Below, piece by piece: positions 48,558-56,064 of a stretch of 64,000 nt of DNA. This DNA is from Xanthomonas vesicatoria ATCC 35937. GTDB taxonomy: Bacteria > Pseudomonadota > Gammaproteobacteria > Xanthomonadales > Xanthomonadaceae. How positions within the stretch are numbered: position 1 is the stretch's first letter; each line of letters begins with the position of its first letter. The position numbers and the translations under genes are program-made. Below the pieces are notes generated by a model. That model did not search any database. It worked only from the letters and a program-made list of their open reading frames with translations, and was not told the origin of the DNA. The stretch covers positions 4,898,001 to 4,962,000 of the forward strand of contig NZ_CP018725.1 in the NCBI RefSeq assembly GCF_001908725.1, read 5' to 3'.

Positions 48558-48735
48558 ATTGATTGACTCAGCAGGGCCGTCCTTTGGTCATAATGGAAAA
48601 CGCGTCAGACGTAATAGTAGTCTAGTTAGCCTTTTCTGCATAACTTGCTTCCTCTCTAAGTTCCACCCCTAAGTGTCGCGATTGGTGAGACTTGGAGGTG
48701 GCCTAATCGATGCTCCTACCAGTGGAGGTGCGGCA

Positions 48736-49070
48736 ATGAAAGACGGCATTTACCATGTTCGTTTCTCGTCGAACATGCAGGGAGTGGGCGAGGGTCTCGC
48801 CGTGTTCAAAGGAGAGGGTGTCCAATGGCGGCGACTCCGGCTACACGTATTCAGGATCTAAGCAGGGCGACCACGCCGGGTTTACGGCCAAGCTCATCAT
48901 CAAATGCTGGGCCCCGGGCTCTGAATCCGTGTTTGGCGGGCTCGACCAGTTCGAGCTTGAATTCTGGGGTAATGCAACGGCAGCGGGCTTTTTCTGCCAA
49001 GGGCAGCATCGTTGGGCGCTCTGACGCCACTTTAGTAGTGGACGGGGGCTACTTAGCTCCGGCGGCCTAA
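48736..49070 (+). pseudogene. GrlR-like regulatory protein, two frameshifts
   Basis: A strong GGAGG lies upstream of the ATG for MKDGIYHVRFSSN, the diagnostic GrlR-family start. After KGEGV the homologous reading continues in the next frame as NGGDSGYTYSGSKQGD, then IIKCWAPGSESVFGGLDQFELEF. After ATAAGF it moves again to SAKGSIVGRSD and LVVDGGYLAPAA with a proper stop. One extra C near 48822 and one extra T in the TTTTT run near 48991 account for both shifts. Intact length would be about 111 residues. GrlR family members are small beta-barrel regulators, known first from the LEE island. It ends at a terminator. Confidence 0.8.
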
Positions 49071-49083
49071 GCATCAGAAACGA

Positions 49084-49109
49084 GAAGGCCCCAGCTGGGG
49101 ACCTTCTTT
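49084..49109. terminator. Stem-loop between convergent genes
   Basis: GAAGGCCCCAG/CTGGGGACCTTC (49084-49106, one unpaired base) followed by TTT on the plus strand. It sits between the grlR-like pseudogene and the minus-strand membrane gene and can serve both. Confidence 0.8.
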
Positions 49110-49123
49110 GATCCGGCGATTAC

Positions 49124-49462
49124 TTAGGATTGAGTCAGTTGCGCGTAAAGCACAAAGAGAAACATCGGCAGCCCGCTCAGGACAGCGAAGGCCCCAAATG
49201 CGCCCATCACGGTGAGGATGGTCATGGCCCACCACTGCCACCAGGCGAAACCTTTGTCCCGCGCTTGGGCCACGCGGGCCTCTGCCGGGTAGAGGCGAGC
49301 CGCCTTCCGGTTTCCGCGTTGGGCCATCACTGGCCCAACAATGAACCCAAAAGGTCCCAGGAGGAGCAATGTCCCCGAATACCACCAGAAAAATCGGTCT
49401 CGTGGTGTCATGAGCTTGCGCCGGGCGTGCACCGGCGGGTCAAGCAGAGGAGGCGCGCTCAT
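49124..49462 (-). CDS. Small membrane protein, 112 residues
   Basis: Two hydrophobic regions are seen, about 25-47 (FFWWYSGTLLLLGPFGFIVGP) and about 78-105 (WWAMTILTVMGAFGAFAVLSG). A basic loop (RGNRKAARLYPAEARVAQARD) lies between them. Its start overlaps the stop of the upstream lipoprotein gene (ATGA), so the two are translationally coupled. No family recognised. Confidence 0.68.
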   Translation of the reverse strand: MSAPPLLDPPVHARRKLMTPRDRFFWWYSGTLLLLGPFGFIVGPVMAQRGNRKAARLYPAEARVAQARDKGFAWWQWWAMTILTVMGAFGAFAVLSGLPMFLFVLYAQLTQS

Positions 49463-49773
49463 TTAGAGTAGGCCCTCCAGGCGCCGTCGCTCTTGGCGTA
49501 GCGCAGGTTCTTGCTCACGGGAATCGGCACCTGCCGGCCCTCGATGTTGAGCACGGCCTGGCCGCGCGTGTCGCACCGGTATCCGTCTGCGCCTTCCGCT
49601 TTCACGCAGCCCGAGAGCTGGAAGCTTTGAACGTCGGTGACTTGGCCGGCACCGCTGTCTTTCAGCAATCGGACGAACGCCTCTTTGGCATTATCAGATG
49701 AGGGCTTGCCGCCGCAGGCGGTGAGGCCCAAGGCCATGGTCAACGCGACCAGACCAATCCATGCGTTTTTCAT
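49459..49773 (-). CDS. Small predicted lipoprotein
   Basis: The 104-residue protein has a signal peptide with lipobox LTACGG (cysteine at about residue 20). A compact domain follows with two cysteines in GCVKAEGADGYRCDTRGQAVL, which could pair. No name assigned. It lies in a minus-strand run of three envelope-type genes (49124-50575). Confidence 0.75.
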   Translation of the reverse strand: MKNAWIGLVALTMALGLTACGGKPSSDNAKEAFVRLLKDSGAGQVTDVQSFQLSGCVKAEGADGYRCDTRGQAVLNIEGRQVPIPVSKNLRYAKSDGAWRAYSK

Positions 49774-49822
49774 GTCGTTCCTTTGCTGGGTAGAAAGGGA
49801 GGAGGTGAGGGCGAGCGGGCTC

Positions 49823-50575
49823 TTACTTGTCGCGGTTCCCGTCGGGCCTGAAGCCAGCGATCCAGAGCCTGGTGTCCTTGAAGGGCGTCAGCATTCCCGA
49901 GGGGCCTGGGTGCAGGTCCGCGGTCTGGAGGAATCCCGAGACCCAGGCGACGCGCAGCGACACGTCCACGGCGCGGTCAGCAACCCTTGGCCGGCTGACG
50001 TTGACGACAAAGGGCTGGGCCGGAGGGTTGGGCCCCGTGGAGCGCTGTGCGCCCGTGTTGGGCTTGCTGGAAGGCACGCGGACGCTGTTGAGGGTATCCC
50101 TGCCTCTCCACAGAGCCGAGGTGTTGAGCTCCGCGGTCTCGCCCAAGTCATCGGTCTCGGTCAGCGGGGCATCGAAGCAGGTCCGGAAGGTCTCCGTGGT
50201 CGAGGCCGTGGGGCTGGTCCAGATGCGGGCCTCCGCCGTCCAGCAGGGCAGGGAGGCGCCCCACTCGGTGAAGGTCAACGCGACTCGGGGCCAGTCAAGG
50301 TTCCCGAGCTGGGCCTGCTGGTGGTTGTCGCCTTTGAAGAGGTTGGGCAGCTTCCCGGCGCCGCTGATGGGCGTATAGATCGAGTTATTTCCCTGACCGC
50401 TGGCCTTGCCAGCGACCTGCGGCTTGATGCCCACCATCTGCTTCCCTGAGTCAGCCAAGCTCTTTCCGAGCTGACGGAAAAAGCCGGGCTTCTGTTCTTC
50501 TGCATCTTGGGCCTGAGCGACGCCGGCCACGGTCAATGCGAGCAGGGCGGCGCCTGCAATCCTTGCGATCTTCAT
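49823..50575 (-). CDS. Secreted protein of unknown function, 250 residues
   Basis: A signal peptide (about 1-22, ARIAGAALLALTVAGVAQAQ) precedes a domain of about 225 residues. It has two cysteines (PCWTAEAR and FRTCFDAPLTE), WPRVALTFTEWGASL and a C-terminal RLWIAGFRPDGNRDK. It begins at an ATG that overlaps a TTCATGAA palindrome shared with the divergent XRE regulator, which suggests control by it. I do not recognise the family. Confidence 0.72.
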   Translation of the reverse strand: MKIARIAGAALLALTVAGVAQAQDAEEQKPGFFRQLGKSLADSGKQMVGIKPQVAGKASGQGNNSIYTPISGAGKLPNLFKGDNHQQAQLGNLDWPRVALTFTEWGASLPCWTAEARIWTSPTASTTETFRTCFDAPLTETDDLGETAELNTSALWRGRDTLNSVRVPSSKPNTGAQRSTGPNPPAQPFVVNVSRPRVADRAVDVSLRVAWVSGFLQTADLHPGPSGMLTPFKDTRLWIAGFRPDGNRDK

Positions 50576-50616
50576 GAAATCCCCGTCTGTTGGTGAGGGT
50601 GCTACATTTCATGAAG
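50570..50616. promoter_or_regulatory. Paired palindromic operator between XRE regulator and divergent secreted-protein gene
   Basis: CTTCATGAAAT (50570-50580) and its exact complement ATTTCATGAAG (50606-50616) contain two copies of the 8-bp palindrome TTCATGAA, centred 36 bp apart. The left copy covers the start codon of the minus-strand gene; the right lies 8 bp before one possible XRE start. This looks like an XRE-type autorepression switch. Confidence 0.7.
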
Positions 50617-50624
50617 AGTCTGCC

Positions 50625-50999
50625 ATGCAGTGGAGGAGCAAGTCATGCTGTCCGGCCAACTTTTCAACATCCGTTCACGTGCCGAAGGCTTCACCCCGAG
50701 CTCTCTTTGCTGCCCGCCTGAAACAGGCTCGGGAACTGCAAGGCATCCCAAGCCAGCGAGCGTTGGGGGTGCTGATGGGGCTCGATAAGAAGTTGGCCAG
50801 TAGCCGGGTCAATCGCTACGAGAACGAGACCAGTGGCATCGACTTGGATGGGCTGGGGAAGCTGGCCGACACGTTGGGGGTGCCGATGGCCTATCTGGTC
50901 GCCGAAGACGACGCCACGGCGGCAGTCGTTTTAGCCCTGTCCGAACTGTCCGTAGAGGACAGGGCCGCGCTGGCAAAGAAGATTGTTCATGGTCTGTAA
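50625..50999 (+). CDS. XRE-family transcriptional regulator, start uncertain
   Basis: An HTH_3/XRE domain is clear from about residue 27 of this reading: RLKQARELQGIPSQRALGVLMGLDKKLASSRVNRYENE, then LGVPMAYLVAED and a short C-terminal helix. Several starts are possible (ATG 50574, ATG 50625, GTG 50679). The best ribosome-binding site, GGAGGAG, instead serves an ATG at 50645 in another frame. That frame reads MLSGQLFNIRSRAEGF and would join the XRE frame if the CCCC near 50695 had one C fewer. So this gene may carry a frameshift. It likely binds the paired palindromes upstream. Confidence 0.78.
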   Translation: MQWRSKSCCPANFSTSVHVPKASPRALFAARLKQARELQGIPSQRALGVLMGLDKKLASSRVNRYENETSGIDLDGLGKLADTLGVPMAYLVAEDDATAAVVLALSELSVEDRAALAKKIVHGL

Positions 51000-51047
51000 A
51001 ATGATGGCTGATAGCTTTCACGTCTTGAAAGTGGCTGTGGCCTGGTG

Positions 51048-51146
51048 TTGACAAGGAGTTGATATGGCTGTAGCATTAGATCTGGAAGCGCAGCAATGCG
51101 CTCCAATTCCGAGGCCCAGCAGGACTCCTGCTGGGCTTTCGTGTAT
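51048..51146 (+). ncRNA. Predicted small RNA, copy 1, with promoter and terminator
   Basis: A near-consensus promoter (TTGACA 51048-51053, 17-base spacer, TAGCAT 51071-51076) predicts a start near 51083. The RNA then has hairpin GCGCA-GCAA-TGCGC (51088-51101, a GNRA tetraloop, closed by GGA/TCC). A short linker leads to terminator hairpin GCCCAGCAG-GACTC-CTGCTGGGC (51114-51136) with TTTCGTGT. Predicted length is about 60-65 nt. No frame inside suggests a peptide. The whole unit is repeated 137 bp downstream. Confidence 0.72.
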
Positions 51147-51184
51147 CTGACTACCACAAATTTCCATGCTGTTGCGTCTAGGTG

Positions 51185-51283
51185 TTGACATGCAATGCTC
51201 ACGCAGCTAGCATCAAATCCGGAAGCGCAGAAATGCGCTCCACTTCCGAGGCCCAGCAGGATTCCTGCTGGGCTTTCGTGTTT
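51185..51283 (+). ncRNA. Predicted small RNA, copy 2, with promoter and terminator
   Basis: TTGACA (51185-51190), 17-base spacer and TAGCAT (51208-51213) predict a start near 51220. The hairpin is GCGCA-GAAA-TGCGC (51225-51238), and the terminator stem is GCCCAGCAG-GATTC-CTGCTGGGC (51251-51273). Compared with copy 1 the promoter hexamers and the RNA are conserved, while the spacer and upstream sequence differ completely. The loop changes from GCAA to GAAA, both GNRA. It ends about 15 bp before the DUF3800 start codon. Confidence 0.72.
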
Positions 51284-51299
51284 CTGACAAGGAGGCAGG

Positions 51300-52097
51300 A
51301 TGCATTACCTAGTCTATTTGGATGAATTCGGTCACATCGGTCCATACGTTGGGCCTAATGATCCCAAGTACAGCACTCATCCAGCTTTTGGGGTGGCAGG
51401 GTTAGAATTGCCCGCCGATAAAGTTCGTGCTTTTACCTCTTTCTTTTTTACTCTAAAAAATAAATTGCTCGCTTACGAGGTGCAGAAGTCGGGAAAACAT
51501 CCCGCGCACTGGGAAAAGAAGGGCGGCTCACTTTTTACGCTTACCAATGTCGAAAAATATCGTGAGTTGAGAGCTGCGACTTATAGGATTTTTAACAGAA
51601 TTAAGCAGGATGGCGGCTTCATTTTCTATGTTGGTATCGAAAAGGATCAGTCGCCGGATACCTCTAATGCGAAAGGCCTTTATAAAGCTGTTATGCATGA
51701 AGCGATTAAGCGCCTAGACTCTGAGTTTAGGGGTCAAAAATCGCAGTTCATGATCCTTCTCGACCAGCAGGATGATATGCAGCAGGCCGGTTCGTCCACG
51801 AGCATGAGGCACGAAATCGTATGCAGCGCGGCTTTGTCGATGTTCGGTGCTGAGAAGAGGCGAACCTTGATAGAGCCGCCTATGCAGGCAGAAAGTCATC
51901 TCTATCAGTCTTTGCAATGTGCTGATTGGATTTGCGGACTTGTTGGTAGACTTGTTCGCTATGAGATCGAGCCTAATGTTGTGCCAAAGCATCTTGCCTT
52001 TGAGAAATATTTTGCAGCTCGATTACGCCAGGTCTCGCGGCGCTCGTCTATACGTAAAAAGCCACAGATAGTTCCTGCCGATCTTCTAGAAGATTAA
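51300..52097 (+). CDS. DUF3800 family protein
   Basis: A 265-residue protein with the DUF3800 hallmarks: an N-terminal YLDEFGH (D8, E9), a middle MILLDQQDD (D155) and a C-terminal LQCADWICGLVGR (D209). These acidic residues suggest an RNase H-like nuclease fold, though activity is inferred. GAAGGAGG-like AAGGAGG lies 6 bp before the ATG. The gene is visibly AT-richer than its surroundings and follows two tandem small-RNA units; transcription from upstream would have to pass both terminators. DUF3800 genes are common in mobile and defence-type regions. Confidence 0.85.
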   Translation: MHYLVYLDEFGHIGPYVGPNDPKYSTHPAFGVAGLELPADKVRAFTSFFFTLKNKLLAYEVQKSGKHPAHWEKKGGSLFTLTNVEKYRELRAATYRIFNRIKQDGGFIFYVGIEKDQSPDTSNAKGLYKAVMHEAIKRLDSEFRGQKSQFMILLDQQDDMQQAGSSTSMRHEIVCSAALSMFGAEKRRTLIEPPMQAESHLYQSLQCADWICGLVGRLVRYEIEPNVVPKHLAFEKYFAARLRQVSRRSSIRKKPQIVPADLLED

Positions 52098-52153
52098 TGG
52101 GTATCGATAAAGTGCATGATTCGTCACGCACTTTCCGAAAGGAATAACATCGG

Positions 52154-53554
52154 TCAAGGATAGAACTTGTTCGAATCTGCCAAGCACGAAGCGAACTGCC
52201 CCCGCTGGTAGCGCGGCAGCTCCACGTTGGGCTGATACAGCTCTAACGCGCTGATTTGCTTGCTTCGCGTCACCTGCGGTTTCTTATGCAGGTAGTGCTG
52301 GCGCAAGACCTGGACCCGGTCCCGTGGATCGGTGCTGTGGCCGGTGACCAGGGCAATCTCCTTCTCTGGAACATCGTTGACATCAAGCTCGGTGGCAAGG
52401 GTATGGCGGAAGGCATGAAACCCAATTCCTTTCGCGAAGCCCAAGCTCTTCAGGTAGCGCCCGAAGTCCACGACAAACTGCTGGCTGTAACGTGCGTTGG
52501 TTTCCCCGGTGGTGCGGTTCACCCCAGCAGAGAGCAGCGGGAACAGCCGAGGGTGGCCCGTCTCCTTCATGTCTTCCACGAACTCCAGGAAGCCTGCCTC
52601 CAAGAGCGGCTTGGCGATAGGGATGATGCGCATGCAGCCGGCTCCCTTCATGCTTTGCCGGCTGCGGCGCCTTTTCTTCGGGTCTGCATCCAGATCCTTG
52701 TCCACCGTTTTCTGGAAGGCAATGCACCAGATGCCACGTTCCTCGATGATGTCAGTCAACTTCAGTTGGCAGACTTCGTTGACCCTGGCTCCGGTATATA
52801 GGCCGATCATCGGTGCCCACCAATACTGCGGTTTTTTTGCCCAAGGAATGAATGTCGCGGGGTCAAAAATGGCTTGCAGGTCTGCGTCCTCGAACAGGCG
52901 GATCGCCTTGTCGGGATCGATGGTGTCGTCCTTCTTGGGCTTTCGGAATGACTTCATCGGTGACAAGTGGATGGCTTGCCCGTTGACCAGGTGGTTGAAG
53001 AAGGCAACAAGGAATCGGCGGTGGCGTTCCTCGGTGGCAGGCGCCAGCGGCGGCACGTCTTGCTCTTTCCCCAGCGCGATCGCTTCATCAAAGGAGAGGT
53101 CCTTCAGCAGCGGATCCGACAATAGGTTCCTTGGGGCCCAGCGCAGGAGCTTCCAGAGCGCTTGGATGTGGTAGTAGTCGACTCGAGCCGCAGAGATGTT
53201 GCCGCAGGTAAGAAGCAGCAGCTTCAACGTGCGCTCGGTGGACTGGACGGTCTTCGGGTCAAGCTGGCGGCGACGCATGTCCTCTAGGTGGTCTTCGATT
53301 TCCTTGGCCAAAGGGCGCGACGGGGTGCCCATAGGCAGCTGGGCGGGGTAGCGCGTGCTGTTCTTCAGGCCGCTCTTTCGTCCGGTTTCGTCGAGCGCGG
53401 CGAGGATGCACTCTTGGAGATTGATGGCGGCTTCTCGACCTCGGATGATGGCACGGTCGATGCGAAACCGTCCGACGTGGATGCCTTCCAACTGCAGGAG
53501 GCCGAACGGCGAGGCGATGTAATCGTTGAGTGCGGCGGAGGGTAGAGCGGTCAT
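52154..53554 (-). CDS. Second tyrosine recombinase/integrase
   Basis: The 466-residue protein has a core-binding region (about 90-225) and a catalytic domain from about 245. The first Arg is in YTGARVNEVCQL. The H..R motif is FHAFRHTLATEL, the late His is GHSTDPRD and the nucleophile is probably the Tyr of RQHYLHKKP. It is distinct in sequence from the integrase at 46197, so it probably belongs to another element nested in or beside the first. Translation may be restrained: the Shine-Dalgarno GGAAG lies in a hairpin. Confidence 0.9.
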   Translation of the reverse strand: MTALPSAALNDYIASPFGLLQLEGIHVGRFRIDRAIIRGREAAINLQECILAALDETGRKSGLKNSTRYPAQLPMGTPSRPLAKEIEDHLEDMRRRQLDPKTVQSTERTLKLLLLTCGNISAARVDYYHIQALWKLLRWAPRNLLSDPLLKDLSFDEAIALGKEQDVPPLAPATEERHRRFLVAFFNHLVNGQAIHLSPMKSFRKPKKDDTIDPDKAIRLFEDADLQAIFDPATFIPWAKKPQYWWAPMIGLYTGARVNEVCQLKLTDIIEERGIWCIAFQKTVDKDLDADPKKRRRSRQSMKGAGCMRIIPIAKPLLEAGFLEFVEDMKETGHPRLFPLLSAGVNRTTGETNARYSQQFVVDFGRYLKSLGFAKGIGFHAFRHTLATELDVNDVPEKEIALVTGHSTDPRDRVQVLRQHYLHKKPQVTRSKQISALELYQPNVELPRYQRGQFASCLADSNKFYP

Positions 53555-53560
53555 GGGTCA

Positions 53561-53580
53561 CTTCCATCTTTAGATGGAAG
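53561..53580 (-). promoter_or_regulatory. Hairpin masking the integrase ribosome-binding site
   Basis: CTTCCATCT-TT-AGATGGAAG is a perfect 9-bp inverted repeat 6 bp upstream of the integrase ATG (minus strand). On the transcript one arm contains GGAAG, the only good Shine-Dalgarno. It could equally be a protein-binding operator. Confidence 0.55.
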
Positions 53581-53859
53581 TAGGGATATGACACCACCAA
53601 AATTCGTCAACGGGGGCGATACAAAAATTTGCGGCGGCGGCGAAGTCCTTAGGCGTTGAGGCATAGCCGCTGGGATGCTTCCCAGACTCGCCAATCTGTT
53701 ATCTGGCGAGAAGCCTTATGGGCCAAAGGTTTGCAGCGAATCGAGGTCGATTTATCGCAGTCAATTGCGTACTGTTTGCAGTAAATAAGCTAACTAAATG
53801 ACCTTATTTCTCGATTTTAAAAATGAATTTAAGTTAAATGTTAGCCTGTTATTGTTAGT

Positions 53860-54050
53860 CTGATTTATATTAAAAGCAGCGATCTGCTTGGTTCAGAACT
53901 TTCTGACATCCGATGGGGCGCGACACCGATGGTCCGACGAATGGCAGGAGCGCAATCTGACCTTGCCGGGCGTGGACCCCAATGACCGCTTCCCCTGCAG
54001 GCGCTTGAGCAGCGTCGTGCTGGCATCTGCTAGGGGGCTGGTAGTGTTGA
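53860..54050 (+). repeat. Degenerate direct repeat, copy R1
   Basis: From CTGATTTATATTAAAAGCAG to the GGGGGCT near 54040 this matches 56885-57070 over about 190 bp with many substitutions. Shared words include GAACTTTCTG, GGGGCGCGA and GAGCGCAATCTGACC. The preceding 53581-53859 is AT-rich with no gene. Together the copies bracket the segment carrying xopG. Confidence 0.75.
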
Positions 54051-54103
54051 CTTGTGACGATGTGTCTTAAACAGTGGAAGACGGTGGCCGACCTGACAAG
54101 TGC

Positions 54104-54700
54104 TTACTGTGCCTTGCCATTGGATTGAGGAAGGACAACGGAAATCGATCTTTTGCCATTTGAGGCCTGAAATGCGCCAGGCCAAAAGGCAATAGCACCC
54201 GCAGCACAGGTGCCTCGCTCGCATTGGATTTCTATTTTTCCAGATTTATCAAGATGAACTGCTGCGGCTGCAGTTGCTACCGCTAAGCTTCCGGCCAGAC
54301 ACCAATACAGGTTCACTGATCGCTTTCTAGCGGTCAGCACCGACAAAAAGAAAAGGGCGGCAAAGAATCCTGCACCCGCAAGCGCCTTTAGCCAAGTTTC
54401 CAAGAAAACCTGTGTTCGTCCGGGACCAGTGAAGACGTAGGTGGCTAGGACTGAGAACGCCAGCCAAGCCGCGCCGGAGATAGCGAAGGCTGCCCCTGGT
54501 GTTTTGTGTCCACGCCACACCAAATCTGCTTGCAACACGAAGAATGCTAACAGCAAAAGTGGCGCTACTGCGTAGCCAAGTAGCCCAAATTGGTTTTGAG
54601 TCACCAGAAAAAGGGCCGAGCAAGCCACTGTCCCAAGGAGAAGAGTTACTTCGCGGGAGCGCAGGCTAAGCCTGCGCTCCCTGAAATGGACTGTGCTCAT
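54104..54700 (-). CDS. Multipass membrane protein, unknown function
   Basis: The 198-residue protein has about four or five hydrophobic segments (near 20-35, 40-58, 72-92, 107-123 and 130-147). A short extracytoplasmic-type C-terminal domain contains two cysteines (CERGTCAAGA). Its ATG overlaps the stop of the upstream secreted-protein gene (TAATG), so the pair is coupled. No family recognised. Confidence 0.65.
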   Translation of the reverse strand: MSTVHFRERRLSLRSREVTLLLGTVACSALFLVTQNQFGLLGYAVAPLLLLAFFVLQADLVWRGHKTPGAAFAISGAAWLAFSVLATYVFTGPGRTQVFLETWLKALAGAGFFAALFFLSVLTARKRSVNLYWCLAGSLAVATAAAAVHLDKSGKIEIQCERGTCAAGAIAFWPGAFQASNGKRSISVVLPQSNGKAQ

Positions 54701-55578
54701 TACTTAACTTGCACTACATCGCCGACAAGGACGGTTCCGCTGCCTACAGTCACTGTGCCTCCAGAAATGGTCGCTGCGCCACTTGACGTGAGCCAGTCTA
54801 TCCCACGCTGGTAATCAGGTCGAGACGCCGCGTCCGGGCTTTCGTAAGAACTGTAATCGACGTTGATAGGCTCGCTGCTAGATGTCCCAATGAGGTTGCC
54901 TGCTGAATCGTAGGCTTCAACGTAAACAATGGCTCGCTTAGCAGAGTCGTAAGCGAAAATCGCCCTGCTTTTATCATTGAACGTTGTGTCAATGCGGATG
55001 CTGTAATCCTCCGAGCTCCTCCATTTGTAAGCGTTGGACAGAACCTGTTGAATGAAGAAGATGAAATTTTCGCCGGTGTTGGGCACTTGCCAGTCGTTTG
55101 CTTCAAGCCACTGTATGACCTGCTGACGCGTTGCGCCTTCCCGACGCACATCAAATGCACTAGCAAATGCTGCTGACTGGTCTGCTGCAGGCGTGGCCAT
55201 CTTCCTGACTGAGCTGGGTGTGACAGTTCCATTAGCTAAGTCAATCTTCACGTTGAGAGTGCCGATATTTCCGTAACTCCGATATACAGACGAATAAACG
55301 GCGAACTGGTCGATATCTGCTTGTGCCACAGGTCGCTCTTGAATCCCCGGCGGCGCCACAGAGACGGGACCGTTTACAGTATTGACCGTGTAGAGGTATG
55401 GAATGCCGGTCGAACGATCACCGATGTAGGCTTGACCGAGACCCGAAGTCAGCTGATTTGCAAGCGCTCCTCGTTGCGCCTGTGTGCAGGCATCACAGAA
55501 GTAGATGTCATTCGCAGTGGCTTGTCCGACATATCCTGCGAGCACTAGGCTGCCAGCCATCACAATCGTCTTAATCAT
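54700..55578 (-). CDS. Secreted protein of unknown function
   Basis: I choose the ATG for MIKTIVMAGSLVLAGYVGQ, with AAGGGG upstream; the protein has 292 residues. A signal peptide (about 1-22) is followed by NDIYFCDACTQAQRGALANQL, containing a C-x-x-C. Later regions look like a mixed beta-rich domain, and the tail is SGGTVTVGSGTVLVGDVVQVK. It is coupled to a membrane protein, suggesting the two act together at the envelope. I do not recognise it. Confidence 0.68.
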   Translation of the reverse strand: MIKTIVMAGSLVLAGYVGQATANDIYFCDACTQAQRGALANQLTSGLGQAYIGDRSTGIPYLYTVNTVNGPVSVAPPGIQERPVAQADIDQFAVYSSVYRSYGNIGTLNVKIDLANGTVTPSSVRKMATPAADQSAAFASAFDVRREGATRQQVIQWLEANDWQVPNTGENFIFFIQQVLSNAYKWRSSEDYSIRIDTTFNDKSRAIFAYDSAKRAIVYVEAYDSAGNLIGTSSSEPINVDYSSYESPDAASRPDYQRGIDWLTSSGAATISGGTVTVGSGTVLVGDVVQVK

Positions 55579-55726
55579 CAAGAACCCCTTTTTAATCCCC
55601 TGCCATGGCAGGTTCACCCCCGCCACCTCCTATCGTCAAACCTAAATTCAGTCGTAATTTTGGAATGTAGAGCTCGGTCACACTTGACGGCCAACGCCCA
55701 CAAAAATCTGGTCTGAGGCTGGGCCT

Positions 55727-55792
55727 GACGGCCGTCGAGCAGAGGAAATCCTGTCGTGGCACGGGCTAACGGACGCGGACGACAAGGGTTGA
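55727..55792 (+). pseudogene. 3' remnant of a paralogue of the gene at 57127-57351
   Basis: The plus-strand reading DGRRAEEILSWHGLTDADDKG and stop aligns with GRRAQEILSWHGLENIDEHV at the end of the intact small gene at 57127. No matching 5' part is seen upstream. The rest of 55579-56064 has no gene. Confidence 0.6.
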
Positions 55793-56064
55793 TGCCAAGT
55801 TGCGGTTAGGCCGCGCTTAGCGAGCTTGTGCTCTAGTCGTAGCACATGGTCATCCAATGCTTAGCTTAGCCACGCGCAGCGCTTCGCTCGGGAAGACGGC
55901 GCTGGGACTGGAGTAGCGTTGACGAGTAATGCCGCTTGATAAAAATGTTCCAGGCAGTATCCCCAACTGAGCAGCCGGGGCATGCCGGGCACTTGTGAAG
56001 CGGCAGGATGTGTGGCTCTGAGATGGTGTGACGATCTAATCAAGTGCTTAACCGATATGCGGCC

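Noticed and set aside
51084..51136. Reading the duplicated hairpins as operators or transposon ends
   Set aside because: Each unit has a full promoter and a terminator in the right order, which fits an RNA gene better.
53888..54070. 60-codon frame inside repeat R1
   Set aside because: The matching part of R2 does not preserve the frame, so it is unlikely to be coding.
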